A stretch of 64,000 nt of DNA from Paenibacillus kyungheensis (GTDB taxonomy: Bacteria; Bacillota; Bacilli; Paenibacillales; Paenibacillaceae), in NCBI RefSeq assembly GCF_028606985.1, contig NZ_CP117416.1, positions 782,001 through 846,000 of the forward strand, given 5' to 3'. A model generated the notes under the pieces. It saw only the letters and a list, made by a program, of their open reading frames with translations. It searched no databases and was not told the origin of the DNA. This document shows positions 43,848-53,017 of this stretch, in pieces. Position 1 is the first letter of the stretch; every line of letters starts with the position of its first letter. Made by a program: the position numbers and the translations under genes.

Positions 43848-44678
43848 ATGGAACGCAATATCGTCATTCGACATCACGACTTGGATCTGACAGCTAGTAT
43901 TCATTATCCTGAACAGGAACCACAATCAGCAGGACGAGGCAAAAGCCGTACACCGCTAATTGTGATCTGCCATGGTTTTGTTGGCAGCCGTATTGGAGTG
44001 GATCGCCTATTTGTTAGTACAGCCCGTGAATTGGCGGCTGACGGTTATATGGTGGTTCGCTTTGATTATGCAGGTTGCGGTGAAAGTGGCGGCGACTATG
44101 GCAAAGAAGGACTCGAATCAATGGTCGCTCAGACTCGTACTGTACTGGATTATGCAATGAATTGCAGTGACATTGATCCCACCCGCGTCACATTGATCGG
44201 TCATAGTCTGGGTGGTGCTGTAGCTATTCTTACTTCTGTACGCGATCATCGTGTCAAAAGCCTGGTTCTATGGTCAGCAGTAGGACATCCATTTAACGAT
44301 ATTATCAAATTAACCGGTCGGGACAAATACGATCAAGCAGTGATCGAAGGACAAGCCGATCATTTAGGCTACTCGTTTACACCTGTATACTTTGATTCGT
44401 TAGGCAATTTCCAACCGTTTCAAGAAGCCAAGCAATTTGGTGGCGATGTGCTGGTGATTCATGGTACAGGGGATGATGTGATTCCAGTAGATTATGCCTT
44501 TTTGTATCAAAAAGTATTCTGGACACGTTCAGAAGGACGTTGTGATAAAGAAATCATTTTTCAAGCAGATCACACGTATTCCAATGGAACTCACCGCCGG
44601 GAGCTGCTAGACAAAACCCGCCAATGGCTCACCGAACGCAAAGTCGCTCAGACCGATTGGCAACACTGGATGATTTAA
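43848..44678 (+). CDS. Alpha/beta hydrolase (acyl-CoA-thioester/feruloyl-esterase-like)
   Basis: A 276-residue serine hydrolase. VICHGFVGSRIGVDRLF gives the oxyanion region, the nucleophile elbow is LIGHSLGGAV, and DDVIPVDYA plus the late ADHTYS supply the expected Asp and His. This matches the YkvA/BAAT-like and cinnamoyl-esterase-like branch of the alpha/beta fold. ATG at 43848 follows AGAGGAGG; the in-frame start at 43785 lies upstream of that site. The stop sits at the edge of a repeat unit (44677), so the repeat may act as part of its 3' end. Confidence 0.88.
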   Translation: MERNIVIRHHDLDLTASIHYPEQEPQSAGRGKSRTPLIVICHGFVGSRIGVDRLFVSTARELAADGYMVVRFDYAGCGESGGDYGKEGLESMVAQTRTVLDYAMNCSDIDPTRVTLIGHSLGGAVAILTSVRDHRVKSLVLWSAVGHPFNDIIKLTGRDKYDQAVIEGQADHLGYSFTPVYFDSLGNFQPFQEAKQFGGDVLVIHGTGDDVIPVDYAFLYQKVFWTRSEGRCDKEIIFQADHTYSNGTHRRELLDKTRQWLTERKVAQTDWQHWMI

Positions 44679-44798
44679 GCGCTTGGCAATATAAGCGCGA
44701 CTTCTTCTAATATAATCCAACATGATTTTTGCATAGCAAAATATCTTCTGCTAAGCGCTTGGCAGTTACAAACGCGATTTCTTCTAGTGTAATCCTTT
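44677..44798. repeat. Degenerate copies of the 76-77 bp two-hairpin repeat
   Basis: AGCGCTTGGCAATATAAGCGC begins the first unit at 44678 (21-base form split by its loop) and AGCGCTTGGCAG the second at 44754, a 76-base period as at 31864. The palindrome TTTTTGCATAGCAAAATATCTT is recognisable at 44726-44746. The second unit is truncated at about 44798. It lies between the esterase gene and the thiamin riboswitch. Confidence 0.75.
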
Positions 44799-44854
44799 AC
44801 CAGATCATTCACCAGTGGTATGGTAAGAAAGAACAATCGAATAGTTACTGATTT

Positions 44855-44938
44855 CACTAGGGGAGCCTGTTGGCTGAGACGAAAATTCAATTTCGGACCC
44901 TTGGAACCTGATCTGGATTATACTAGCGGAGGGAAGTG
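44855..44938 (+). promoter_or_regulatory. TPP riboswitch aptamer (THI element)
   Basis: P1 is CACT (44855-44858) with AGTG (44935-44938). The conserved parts GGGGAGCC, GGCTGAGA, GACCCTTGGAACCTGATCTGG and GCGGAGGGAAGTG follow in the canonical order (short forms quoted). Controls the thiM-thiD-thiE operon in response to thiamin pyrophosphate. Confidence 0.95.
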
Positions 44939-44984
44939 GAGGCTGAATTTTCACTCATGTTGTGATATACCTGAATGAATGTTT

Positions 44985-45022
44985 GACCCATTTGTCTCTT
45001 CTGGAGATGGATGGGTCTTTAT
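44985..45022 (+). terminator. Regulated terminator of the TPP riboswitch
   Basis: GACCCAT (44985-44991) pairs with ATGGGTC (45011-45017), extended by CTC/GAG, with T residues after it; 23 bases before thiM. Expected to form when TPP is bound. Confidence 0.8.
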
Positions 45023-45044
45023 TACGTTATAGGAGGCAATATCA

Positions 45045-45854
45045 ATGACTTTTCTAGCCAAAGTACGGGCGCAACATCCACTGATTCACAATATTACCAA
45101 TATGGTCGTGACTAATTTTACAGCGAACGGATTGCTGGCGCTGGGGGCTTCTCCTTTTATGGCATATGCGCATGAAGAAGTAGCCGATGTGGCAGCTATA
45201 GCGAATGCAGTTGTGCTTAATATCGGTACGCTTGATCCATACACCGTCGAATCGATTCAACGTGCAGGACGTGCAGCGAATGAATCAGGTGTGCCTGTTG
45301 TATTTGATCCGGTAGGAGCAGGAGCTACCCCGTATCGTACACAGTCTGCTTTGCAAATTATTGAACACGTTCAAGTAGATGTGTTACGTGGCAATATAGC
45401 TGAAGTGGCTAATGTGATCGGCGAATCGTGGCAGATCAAAGGTGTCGATGCAGGAGCAGGCGAAGGCAATATGATCCAGATCGCAGAGCAGGCCGCTCAA
45501 AAATTAAAGTGCATTGTAGCCATCACCGGTGAAAAAGACGTCGTAACCGATGGACAGAACACCTATACCATTGCTAACAGTCATCAGATATTAACACAAG
45601 TGACAGGCGGTGGTTGTCTACTAAGTGCCGTAGTCGGTGCATTTATCGCAGTCGCTGATCCTGCACAAGCTCAAGAACGTCTGGAAGCCGTAACAGAAGC
45701 TTTAGCATTTTACGGTATAGCCGCAGAGATTGCCTATGAACAGACAGCAGGGCAAGGCACAGGCAGTTTTCAGATGCAATTTATCAATCAATTGTCTCTA
45801 GTCACACCGGAGATCGTAACTGCACGAGCCCAGATCACTTCATCCAAAGCTTAA
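45045..45854 (+). CDS. thiM: Hydroxyethylthiazole kinase
   Basis: A 269-residue Thi[30 protein letters not shown] (partly), [14 protein letters not shown], and the C-terminal anion hole [15 protein letters not shown] are the family signatures. It phosphorylates 5-(hydroxyethyl)-4-methylthiazole for thiamin salvage. It is the first gene behind the TPP riboswitch, with TAGGAGG upstream. Followed after 39 bases by the interrupted thiD and then by thiE, a salvage operon. Confidence 0.95.
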   Translation: MTFLAKVRAQHPLIHNITNMVVTNFTANGLLALGASPFMAYAHEEVADVAAIANAVVLNIGTLDPYTVESIQRAGRAANESGVPVVFDPVGAGATPYRTQSALQIIEHVQVDVLRGNIAEVANVIGESWQIKGVDAGAGEGNMIQIAEQAAQKLKCIVAITGEKDVVTDGQNTYTIANSHQILTQVTGGGCLLSAVVGAFIAVADPAQAQERLEAVTEALAFYGIAAEIAYEQTAGQGTGSFQMQFINQLSLVTPEIVTARAQITSSKA

Positions 45855-45893
45855 TATTGAACATACATTCATATGATAAAGGAGCGAGACAAG

Positions 45894-46715
45894 ATGAACG
45901 TGTATCAAGCATTGACGATTGCAGGTTCAGATAGTGGAGGAGGCGCAGGCATTCAGGCCGATCTCAAAACATTTCAAGAACTCGGTGTCTATGGCATGTC
46001 TGTTATTACTGCTATCACAGCGCAGAATACGACAGGGGTATAAGGTGTCTATCCGGTTCAGATTGAAGGTGTTGTACAGCAATTGGATTCGATCGGGACG
46101 GATCTACAACCCCACGCTGTCAAAACAGGGATGTTATTTAGTGCAGATATTATTCGTTATGTCGCGGCAAAAGTAAAACAGTATCAATGGCAACATCTAG
46201 TGATTGATCCGGTGATGGTTGCTAAAGGAGGCTCGGTGCTGTTACAACAAGAAGCGTTGCAAGCGCTGATCTCTGATCTGATTCCGCTGGCAGAGATTAT
46301 CACGCCTAATTTGCCAGAAGCCGAGTTATTAACAGGTCTATCGATTACCAATCTACAGCAACGCGAACAAGCCGCCAAGCAGTTTGTAGAGATGGGGGCA
46401 ACGTATGTAGTGATCAAAGGTGGACATGATACATCGACGTCTACTGTAATCGATCTGTTATACGATGGAAATCAATTTGATTATTTGGAAAGTCAGCGGA
46501 TTGATACGCCTCATACTCATGGCACAGGATGTACTTTTTCAGCGGCATTAACAGCAGAACTTGCCAAAGGCAAAACTATTTATGAAGCTGTACATACCGC
46601 GAAGCAATTTATTCAAGCAGCGATTGAAGATGGATTGGGTATCGGTTCCGGTCATGGGCCTACCAATCATTTTGCTTATCAGCAAAGGAGCCGAGTCTAT
46701 GATCACCAAGCCTGA
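45894..46715 (+). pseudogene. thiD: thiD (HMP/HMP-P kinase) interrupted by an in-frame TAA at codon 50
   Basis: The frame opens with [19 protein letters not shown] and reads on to THGTGCTFSAAL and GIGSGHGPTNHF, the complete ThiD family length (273 codons), but codon 50 (46041-46043) is TAA in AQNTTGV*GVYPVQ, where ThiD proteins have Gln; a single C-to-T change from CAA would explain it. No frameshift is present before or after. AAAGGAG precedes the ATG. The rest of the gene is undamaged, so the change is recent, an error in the assembly, or a read-through. A full ThiD copy lies in the thiaminase cluster at 22026. Confidence 0.85.
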
Positions 46716-47370
46716 TACTCAGCATATACGCCAGTATTTACGCCTTTATCTAGTGATGGGAAGCGTCAATTGTAATCAACCACCAGAAGAAGTATTAAAG
46801 TCTGCTATTGCAGGAGGGATCACTCTTTTTCAATTTCGGGAAAAAGGGGTTGGAGCTTTAACAGGGCAAGCGTATTATAAGCTTGCAGAACGTCTGCAAC
46901 AGATATGCCACACTCATCAGATTCCGTTTATTGTGAATGATGATGTAGAGTTAGCGATCGCTCTGAATGCGGATGGAATTCATGTAGGACAAGAAGATGC
47001 ACCCGCCGATCAGATTCGGGCACGTCTAGGGGATGATAAAATTATTGGTGTATCTGCTCATAGCGTAGCTGAAGCTAGACAAGCTATTGAAGATGGCGCT
47101 GATTATTTAGGCATAGGACCGATCTACCCTACAATCTCTAAGGCTGATGCGCAAGCCGTACAAGGAACAAGCACTATTACAGCACTGAAGAACCATCATA
47201 TTGAGATTCCTTTAGTCGGTATTGGAGGAATTCATGCAGGTAATGCCGAGCCGATCTTTACCGCGGGCGCAGATGGAATAGCAGTGATCTCTGCGATCGC
47301 AGGACAGACGGATATAGAACAAGCGACGCAGCAGTTAAATACGCTTACCCGTCGATTGATTGCGAACTAA
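46699..47370 (+). CDS. thiE: Thiamin-phosphate synthase
   Basis: A 223-residue ThiE. LYLVMGS, TLFQFREKG, IPFIVNDDVELAIALNADGIHVGQED (partly), IIGVSAHS, DYLGIGPIYPT and VGIGGI follow the TenI/ThiE TIM-barrel order. It couples HMP-PP and thiazole phosphate to thiamin phosphate. I set the start at 46699, after AAAGGAG, so it overlaps the end of thiD by 17 bases; the much longer frame from 46561 runs inside thiD. Third gene of the riboswitch operon. Confidence 0.93.
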   Translation: MITKPDTQHIRQYLRLYLVMGSVNCNQPPEEVLKSAIAGGITLFQFREKGVGALTGQAYYKLAERLQQICHTHQIPFIVNDDVELAIALNADGIHVGQEDAPADQIRARLGDDKIIGVSAHSVAEARQAIEDGADYLGIGPIYPTISKADAQAVQGTSTITALKNHHIEIPLVGIGGIHAGNAEPIFTAGADGIAVISAIAGQTDIEQATQQLNTLTRRLIAN

Positions 47371-47417
47371 TCACCACGACATGATCTAATGCTGGATAAA
47401 TGTCTATTAACCCCATC

Positions 47418-47471
47418 AAAAAAAGCCATTCGGTATACCGTAGCTTACAGTACGGTGTGTCGAATGACTTT
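47418..47471. terminator. Hairpin terminator between thiE and doxX
   Basis: AAAGCCATTCGG pairs with TCGAATGACTTT, with inner ACCGTA/TACGGT. The strong T7 run is on the - strand, so it mainly serves the DoxX gene but may also stop thi transcripts. Confidence 0.78.
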
Positions 47472-47609
47472 GAATGGTAAACACTATTTTCTGTTTGTAT
47501 AGTGTAACGTAACAGTAGGTTCTTTCCGCTATCCTTGTGATGATCTGTATGTTACTGCGAATAACATCGATCATTCTGTAGAAGCCAAGTAATGCGTTTA
47601 TTTGTATTG

Positions 47610-48134
47610 TTAAGCTATTTTATGCTGATTAGGCAAGGTATCTTGTTGTTTGTTACGACGGTTGAAGAAGCGAGTACGTAGGTAAGGAACAATCCAGCGA
47701 TCCAGACCAATTTTACCAGCGTTTGCGCCAGCAACTACGATAAAGATTTCAGCAAGTAACAAGTAAGGGTTAGTGCTTACAGTACCCGAGAATAAGAAGG
47801 CAAAGTTCATTACCATTCCCATTAATGCTGCTAGTGTAGTACAAGCTCCTAAGATCAATCCAAGTCCGACAAGGAATTCACCGATTGGAACAAGAACATT
47901 GAATAATCCGACATTTGGTAAAGCAAAGTGTTGTAAGAATGCTCCCCAGCCTGCTTGTACACTTGGATGTTCTCCGCCTGTATTAGCGATAGCACCTGTC
48001 AAAAATCCACTAGCATCAAATCCGCCACTGCTTAATTTTTCCCATCCACCTGTGATCCATTTGAATCCGATGTATACCCGTAAGATAGTTAATAACCACA
48101 TTGCCACACTATTTTCTCTTAGCCATCTGTTCAT
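47610..48134 (-). CDS. DoxX-family membrane protein
   Basis: A 174-residue protein with about four membrane helices. LRVYIGFKWITGGWEKLSSGGFDASGFL (partly), PIGEFLVGLGLILGACTTLAALMGM and the final NPYLLLAEIF region are DoxX/TQO small-subunit like. The family is linked to quinone/thiosulfate redox and oxidative stress at the membrane. ATG at 48134 follows GGGGAG. Upstream lies an exact FNR-type box at -41.5 of a plausible start site, suggesting induction at low oxygen. Confidence 0.87.
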   Translation of the reverse strand: MNRWLRENSVAMWLLTILRVYIGFKWITGGWEKLSSGGFDASGFLTGAIANTGGEHPSVQAGWGAFLQHFALPNVGLFNVLVPIGEFLVGLGLILGACTTLAALMGMVMNFAFLFSGTVSTNPYLLLAEIFIVVAGANAGKIGLDRWIVPYLRTRFFNRRNKQQDTLPNQHKIA

Positions 48135-48247
48135 GATTGCCACTCCCCTGAATAATGTATTATTTTTTTAAGTCTGTGTTAACTTGTTGAGTTGGTGATG
48201 ATCATCTCTTCCATGTCTTTATTTTAAATCACAACTAAATTTTTAAA

Positions 48248-48263
48248 TGTGATAAAAATCACA
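48248..48263 (-). promoter_or_regulatory. FNR/CRP-type operator upstream of doxX
   Basis: TGTGATAAAAATCACA, an exact TGTGA-N6-TCACA site centred at 48255.5. A TAAAAT -10-like box on the - strand at 48221-48226 would put the start near 48214, i.e. the box at about -41.5, the class II activator position. The rest of the gap to 48574 is AT-rich without other signals. Confidence 0.6.
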
Positions 48264-48574
48264 ATCTTATATAAATTTTTAATATTTTATTATTGGACTG
48301 TTAAAATATGGTATATATAGTTAGGAGAACACTTTTGAGCTTTTGAATGTGTGAATTACGCTATATGTATTCTATATAGAAGAAGCTTATGTTTTAATAC
48401 ATAGTAAGCTGTGTTTAACATCTTCTGAATCATACATACGTTAAGAAAGAAACTATTGAATTCATTTGGAGTTCATATGTGTGTTCTATAGTAGGAGTGT
48501 ATCCTGCTAATGCACATCAGAATGAGCTACTGATCTATCTAATGATGTTCAACACCGAGGAGGATACTATTGTA

Positions 48575-49813
48575 ATGAATCAATCCCGATTATGGAAAGT
48601 CACCAAATGGTCAGTACCGCTTGTGCTAACGATGAGCTTGATCGCTTGCGGATCTGAAGAAGTGGCTACCCCTGCACCACAGCAACAACCGGAACCAGCC
48701 AAAGTGACAGAACCGATAACACCGGAAAAACCAGCAGAAGTCGTCTATACAGCGCCACTTACAGGATTGCCTGTTGATCAGCCTTCTCTATCTAGACCGA
48801 TTGCAGTGATGATTAATAATGCTCCTGCTGCCCGTCCGCAATCTGGATTAGCTCAAGCCGATATGGTCTATGAAGTGCTAGCAGAGGGAGGGATCACCCG
48901 TCTAATCGCTGTATATCAGAGTTATCATGGGGATGTAACGATCGGCCCTGTGCGAAGTATTCGCCCGTATTTGATCGGAATCGGGGAAAGTATCGGTGCA
49001 TTACTGGTTCATGCCGGTGGTAGCCCTGAAGCGTACAGTATCTTGCAACAAGGACACAAAGAACATCTTGATGAGATTACTAATGCAAGTGCTCCATTCT
49101 GGCGAGACTCCAGTCGCAAAGCTCCTCATAATTTGTATACCAATGAAGAGAAGTTACGTGAAGGTGCACTCAAAAAAAATTACAAACAAGAAGTAACTAT
49201 TCCAACATATCCTTTTTTGGAATCTACAACAGAAGTGACAGATACTACAAATACAGAATCACTCGATAACTATACCGATTCTGCCGATAATAATGATAAG
49301 CCTGCTGACAGTGCTACTCCTAACCAGAGTGCTACCGATCCTACAGATAATACAAATTCTACAACCAGCACAACACCTGCTACTACAGGAGTCAAAGCAA
49401 CATCGATCCAACTTCAATTTTTGCTGGAAAGTTATAAAGTAGGTTATGACTACAATGCCAAAAGTGGAGTCTATACTCGCAGTATGAACAATGAACCTCA
49501 TATTGATTTGAACAGTGGAAAGCCATTAACCGCGTCCAATGTTATTGTGCTCGGTGGAGATTACAAAGTATTAGATGATATCGGTAGATTAAGTCTGGAT
49601 TTGGACGCTGGCGGAGAAGCTATTTTATTTCAAAAGGGTCAACAGATTAAAGGTCAATGGAGTAAAAAAAGTGGTGATGTAATTCGTTTTATGAGTAGTG
49701 GTCAAGAAGTGCCGCTTGTCCCTGGCGTAACGTATTACAATATTGTTCCTAATAGCCCGTCGTTTGAAAATCATTTAACAATAGATGGTAAAAAGTTGAG
49801 CGAAAACGGGTAA
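48575..49813 (+). CDS. YerB-like lipoprotein (DUF3048)
   Basis: A 412-residue lipoprotein. Lipobox LTMSLIAC at the end of the signal; DUF3048 N-terminal domain (about 55-200) with PLTGLPVD, RPIAVMINNAPAARPQSGLAQADMVYE (partly) and GPVRSIRPY; an acidic Thr/Asn/Ser-rich insertion (about 235-290); and the DUF3048 C-terminal domain with YKVGYDYNAKSGVYTR and VPLVPGVTYYNIVP-like end. B. subtilis YerB is the model; function is unknown but it is on the cell surface. The ATG at 48575 follows GAGGAGG at 11 bases; the longer frame from 48479 lacks a signal peptide start. Confidence 0.88.
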   Translation: MNQSRLWKVTKWSVPLVLTMSLIACGSEEVATPAPQQQPEPAKVTEPITPEKPAEVVYTAPLTGLPVDQPSLSRPIAVMINNAPAARPQSGLAQADMVYEVLAEGGITRLIAVYQSYHGDVTIGPVRSIRPYLIGIGESIGALLVHAGGSPEAYSILQQGHKEHLDEITNASAPFWRDSSRKAPHNLYTNEEKLREGALKKNYKQEVTIPTYPFLESTTEVTDTTNTESLDNYTDSADNNDKPADSATPNQSATDPTDNTNSTTSTTPATTGVKATSIQLQFLLESYKVGYDYNAKSGVYTRSMNNEPHIDLNSGKPLTASNVIVLGGDYKVLDDIGRLSLDLDAGGEAILFQKGQQIKGQWSKKSGDVIRFMSSGQEVPLVPGVTYYNIVPNSPSFENHLTIDGKKLSENG

Positions 49814-50006
49814 ATAAGGAAAAATATGCTAAAATGATGAAAGTAAAGTCGATTTTTGTATGATTTTTGTATGATAAATGTAAACAGAATCTTTACAAAC
49901 CTATGTACAGATTGATAAGATAACAAAGGTTGTTATGAAATCATTTTGTTTTCATAATTCTAATTTACGACATTTTTCGGCAAAATTTCGAAAAGGGGTT
50001 ATAGAA

Positions 50007-50621
50007 ATGCGTGTTAAGAAAAAGGATATCTTTTTTCAAACGCTGGAGAACATGGCAGATGCAATTGTGCAGGCTGCAGATTACTTTGCGGAACAAGTAC
50101 CTAACTTGAAGGATATTCCAGAGTTTACGAAGCAAATGAAGATTTACGAGAATCAATGTGATGATTACACGCACACCATTATTACCGAACTGAACAAAAC
50201 ATTTATCACACCTATTGAGCGTGATGATATTATGGATTTGACGACAACGATGGATGATGTATTAGACGGTCTGGAAGCTTGTGCTTCTCGTTTTGATATG
50301 TATCATATGACTGAGCCGGATAACTATATTGTTCAATTTGCTGAAATTTTGCGTGAATCTGCTTATGAAATTCAAAAAGCTATTCACTTGTTGTCTCATA
50401 AAAAACTGTTGGCTATTCGTGAACACACGATTCGTCTGAACGATCTGGAAAATCAGGGTGATGACGTATTGCGTAACTGTATTAAAGATTTGTTTGCCAC
50501 AGTAAAAGACCCGATCGAACTTATTAAGAAAAAAGAAATATATGAGCGTTTGGAAACAACGACTGATGCTTGCGAAGATGTAGCGAATAGACTCGAATCT
50601 ATTATTATGCGCAATTCCTAA
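50007..50621 (+). CDS. DUF47 family PhoU-like phosphate transport accessory protein
   Basis: A 204-residue helical protein of the DUF47/YkaA family. LENMADAIVQAADYF, ENQCDDYTHTIITELNKTFITPIERDDIMDL (partly) and LETTTDACEDVANRLE are the PhoU-like metal-binding ExxxD/DxxxD segments. Such proteins accompany Pit transporters and adjust their activity. ATG at 50007 follows AAAAGGGG; the frame from 49935 is too long. The Pit gene follows after ~145 bases, the canonical pair. Confidence 0.92.
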   Translation: MRVKKKDIFFQTLENMADAIVQAADYFAEQVPNLKDIPEFTKQMKIYENQCDDYTHTIITELNKTFITPIERDDIMDLTTTMDDVLDGLEACASRFDMYHMTEPDNYIVQFAEILRESAYEIQKAIHLLSHKKLLAIREHTIRLNDLENQGDDVLRNCIKDLFATVKDPIELIKKKEIYERLETTTDACEDVANRLESIIMRNS

Positions 50622-50766
50622 AATTGCTTACAAGATACGCATATGATCCATTTTGCTGAGTATAGATGGATGTAATATGCAGAGATGCAATAATCTGTAA
50701 CAGATAACTAAGGAGGTAGGATTGCGCAGATTCTCTTGATTGGAGTGCAAGAGATCCATCTGGGCG

Positions 50767-51777
50767 ATGAATGATATGGTAGAAACCTCAATATGGATAC
50801 TGGCTATCGTCGTATTTTTGGCTTTAGCGTTCGATTTTATTAATGGATTCCATGATACAGCAAATGCAATTGCTACATCGGTTTCTACTCGAGCGTTACC
50901 GCCACGTACAGCGATTTTGATGGCGGCAGTGATGAACTTTCTGGGAGCGATCACGTTCACAGGCGTAGCCAAAACGATAGGTGGTAGTGTAGCAGATCCA
51001 GCAACTTTGGATAACGGTATAGAGATCGTTATTGCGACACTGATTGCTGCAATTATCTGGAACTTGGCAACATGGTGGTTCGGGATTCCTTCTTCTTCTT
51101 CACATGCTTTGATTGGTGCACTAGCAGGAGCTGTATTTGTTGGAGCAGGTTCAAGTTCTGTGAATTGGAGCGGATTTATCAAGATTGTAGAAGGATTGAT
51201 TTTGTCTCCTTTGATTGCCTTTGCGATTGGTTATATTGTGATGACGATTCTAAAATGGATTTTTGCCAAACGTAGCCCGCATACGGTTAACAAAGGATTC
51301 CGCACGATGCAAATTTTGACAGCAGCGATTCAATCATTTACACATGGTACGAATGATGCGCAAAAAGCGATGGGTATTATTACATTTGCTCTTGTAGCAG
51401 CTGGTGTGCAAGATAATCTGGATGTACCGTTATGGGTTAAAATCTCAGCAGCAACTGCGATGGCTCTTGGAACCTCTGTCGGTGGTTGGAAAATCATCAA
51501 AACAATGGGAACTAAAATTTTCAAAATCGAGCCTATTAACGGATTTGCAGCGGATATCTCAGCAGCATCGGTTATTTTCACAGCAACATTGACTCACTTA
51601 CCTGTAAGTACAACACATGCGATTACATCTGCTATTCTGGGTGTAGGTTCTGCCAAGCGCTTCCGCGAAGTAAAATGGGGACTTGCTGGACGTATCGTGA
51701 TTGCATGGGTCGTTACGATTCCAATTGCAGCTGTATTATCTGGCCTTATTTTCAAAGTATTATTCGATTTGTTCTAA
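50767..51777 (+). CDS. pit: Inorganic phosphate transporter, Pit family
   Basis: A PiT permease of about 336 residues with some ten membrane helices. The duplicated signature appears as DFINGFHDTANAIATSVSTRALPP (partly) and FTHGTNDAQKAMGI. It imports metal-phosphate complexes with protons. The start is uncertain: ATG 50767 or ATG 50776 give the usual length, but neither has a good ribosome binding site, while a strong AAGGAGG at 50710 precedes only a five-codon frame (see findings). Partner of the DUF47 gene upstream. Confidence 0.9.
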   Translation: MNDMVETSIWILAIVVFLALAFDFINGFHDTANAIATSVSTRALPPRTAILMAAVMNFLGAITFTGVAKTIGGSVADPATLDNGIEIVIATLIAAIIWNLATWWFGIPSSSSHALIGALAGAVFVGAGSSSVNWSGFIKIVEGLILSPLIAFAIGYIVMTILKWIFAKRSPHTVNKGFRTMQILTAAIQSFTHGTNDAQKAMGIITFALVAAGVQDNLDVPLWVKISAATAMALGTSVGGWKIIKTMGTKIFKIEPINGFAADISAASVIFTATLTHLPVSTTHAITSAILGVGSAKRFREVKWGLAGRIVIAWVVTIPIAAVLSGLIFKVLFDLF

Positions 51778-51802
51778 TATAAATCGGATCATGATAGATC
51801 AC

Positions 51803-51833
51803 TTCCGCCGTTTCTTGCGAACGGCGGTTTTTT
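51803..51833 (+). terminator. Hairpin terminator after pit
   Basis: CCGCCGTT (51805-51812) pairs with AACGGCGG (51820-51827), followed by six T residues. Confidence 0.9.
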
Positions 51834-51920
51834 GTGCGATTCTAAGTAAAATAGGGATAGCAGTGGACGTTCTCGCAGATGATCCGTCTATATTTGATAC
51901 AAAGGAAGTGAACGCGGTCA

Positions 51921-52886
51921 ATGATTCGCATTATCGGTGTTACTCAAGAACATGATATTGTACAGAATATACAGTTAGAAGAGATAGAGTCTGGCGATTA
52001 CTTATGGTACTGGGTAGATTTTAATCAGCCTACTGAAGAAGAGTCCAAGTTGTTAAGTACTTTTTTTCATTTTCATCCATTAGCTGTAGAAGATTGTCTG
52101 CATGTGCTTCAACGTCCGAAGATTGATTACTATGGAGATGTGCAATTTCTTGTTCTGCATGCGATGCATCCTGAGACGTTACTGGTCGAAGAAGTCGATT
52201 TGTTTGTGAGTGATCGGTTTTTGGTATCATTTCATCATAGCGATCTACGAGAAATTGAATCCGCATGGCAACGGATTATTAGTTACAGTCAGCAAGGCAA
52301 TCGTCCCAAATGGGCGAACGGCCCTATTGCTGCGGCTTATATCGTGACAGACAAAATTGTTGATGAATATTTCCCCTGTGTGTATGAGATTGAAGATGAA
52401 TTGAATGAACTTGAAAATACAGGACCAGATGAACCGGTTGATGATCTGTTAGCTCAAGTATTTGTATTACGTTCTCGTCTACTGAAGTTAAGACGTACTA
52501 TTATTCCGATGCGTGATCTGATGTATCGGGTTATTAATTCACAGCATATTCAGAAAGTCGATCAGCATCACTCGTATTTTGGTGATATTTATGATCATTT
52601 GCTCAAATTGTCTGATATGATTGAATCTAATCGTGAAATGACATCTGATCTACGGGATAGTTATATCTCACTCAACTCCAATCGGATGAATACGATTATG
52701 AAAACGTTAACGGTGATTACGACTATATTTATGCCACTGACGTTAATAGCCGGAATTTATGGTATGAATTTTGAAAATATGCCAGAGCTTAAATGGAAAT
52801 ATGGTTATTTCGGTGTATTGTTGCTGATGTTTGCTTTGGGAGCAGGCATGATGACTGCTTTTACAAAGCGTGGATGGTTTAAATAA
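51921..52886 (+). CDS. corA: CorA-family magnesium/divalent cation channel
   Basis: A 321-residue CorA. Acidic N-terminal funnel domain, then two C-terminal membrane helices with the selectivity motif YGMNFENMPELKW between them (GMN about residues 283-285), and a basic tail KRGWFK. Pentameric Mg2+ channel of the plasma membrane. Start ATG at 51921; AAAGGAAGTG lies 11 bases upstream. Monocistronic. A short fragment of the dispersed repeat lies downstream at 52959. Confidence 0.92.
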   Translation: MIRIIGVTQEHDIVQNIQLEEIESGDYLWYWVDFNQPTEEESKLLSTFFHFHPLAVEDCLHVLQRPKIDYYGDVQFLVLHAMHPETLLVEEVDLFVSDRFLVSFHHSDLREIESAWQRIISYSQQGNRPKWANGPIAAAYIVTDKIVDEYFPCVYEIEDELNELENTGPDEPVDDLLAQVFVLRSRLLKLRRTIIPMRDLMYRVINSQHIQKVDQHHSYFGDIYDHLLKLSDMIESNREMTSDLRDSYISLNSNRMNTIMKTLTVITTIFMPLTLIAGIYGMNFENMPELKWKYGYFGVLLLMFALGAGMMTAFTKRGWFK

Positions 52887-52958
52887 TTGTTTTTGCTCAG
52901 AGGACATTTCATTGTAAAACAGGCTTTAATGAATGGTAATGCTTGCTAGACGCGTGAA

Positions 52959-52985
52959 GTAAGATATTTTGCTAAAGCAAAAATC
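52959..52985 (-). repeat. Reverse-orientation fragment of the two-hairpin repeat
   Basis: GTAAGATATTTTGC TAAA GCAAAAATC corresponds to the second hairpin of the repeat consensus in reverse complement (27 bases, about two or three mismatches, all but one in the loop). The rest of the unit is absent. Located between corA and yerC. Confidence 0.55.
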
Positions 52986-53017
52986 TGGTATCCTGTAATG
53001 CTGTACATCGTTAATGC

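Noticed and set aside
46561-46698. Extended N-terminus of thiE
   Set aside because: The extra residues lie inside thiD in another frame; a good ribosome binding site supports the start at 46699.
50628-51182. 184-codon open frame on the - strand opposite pit
   Set aside because: Antisense shadow of the pit gene without ribosome binding site or recognisable product.
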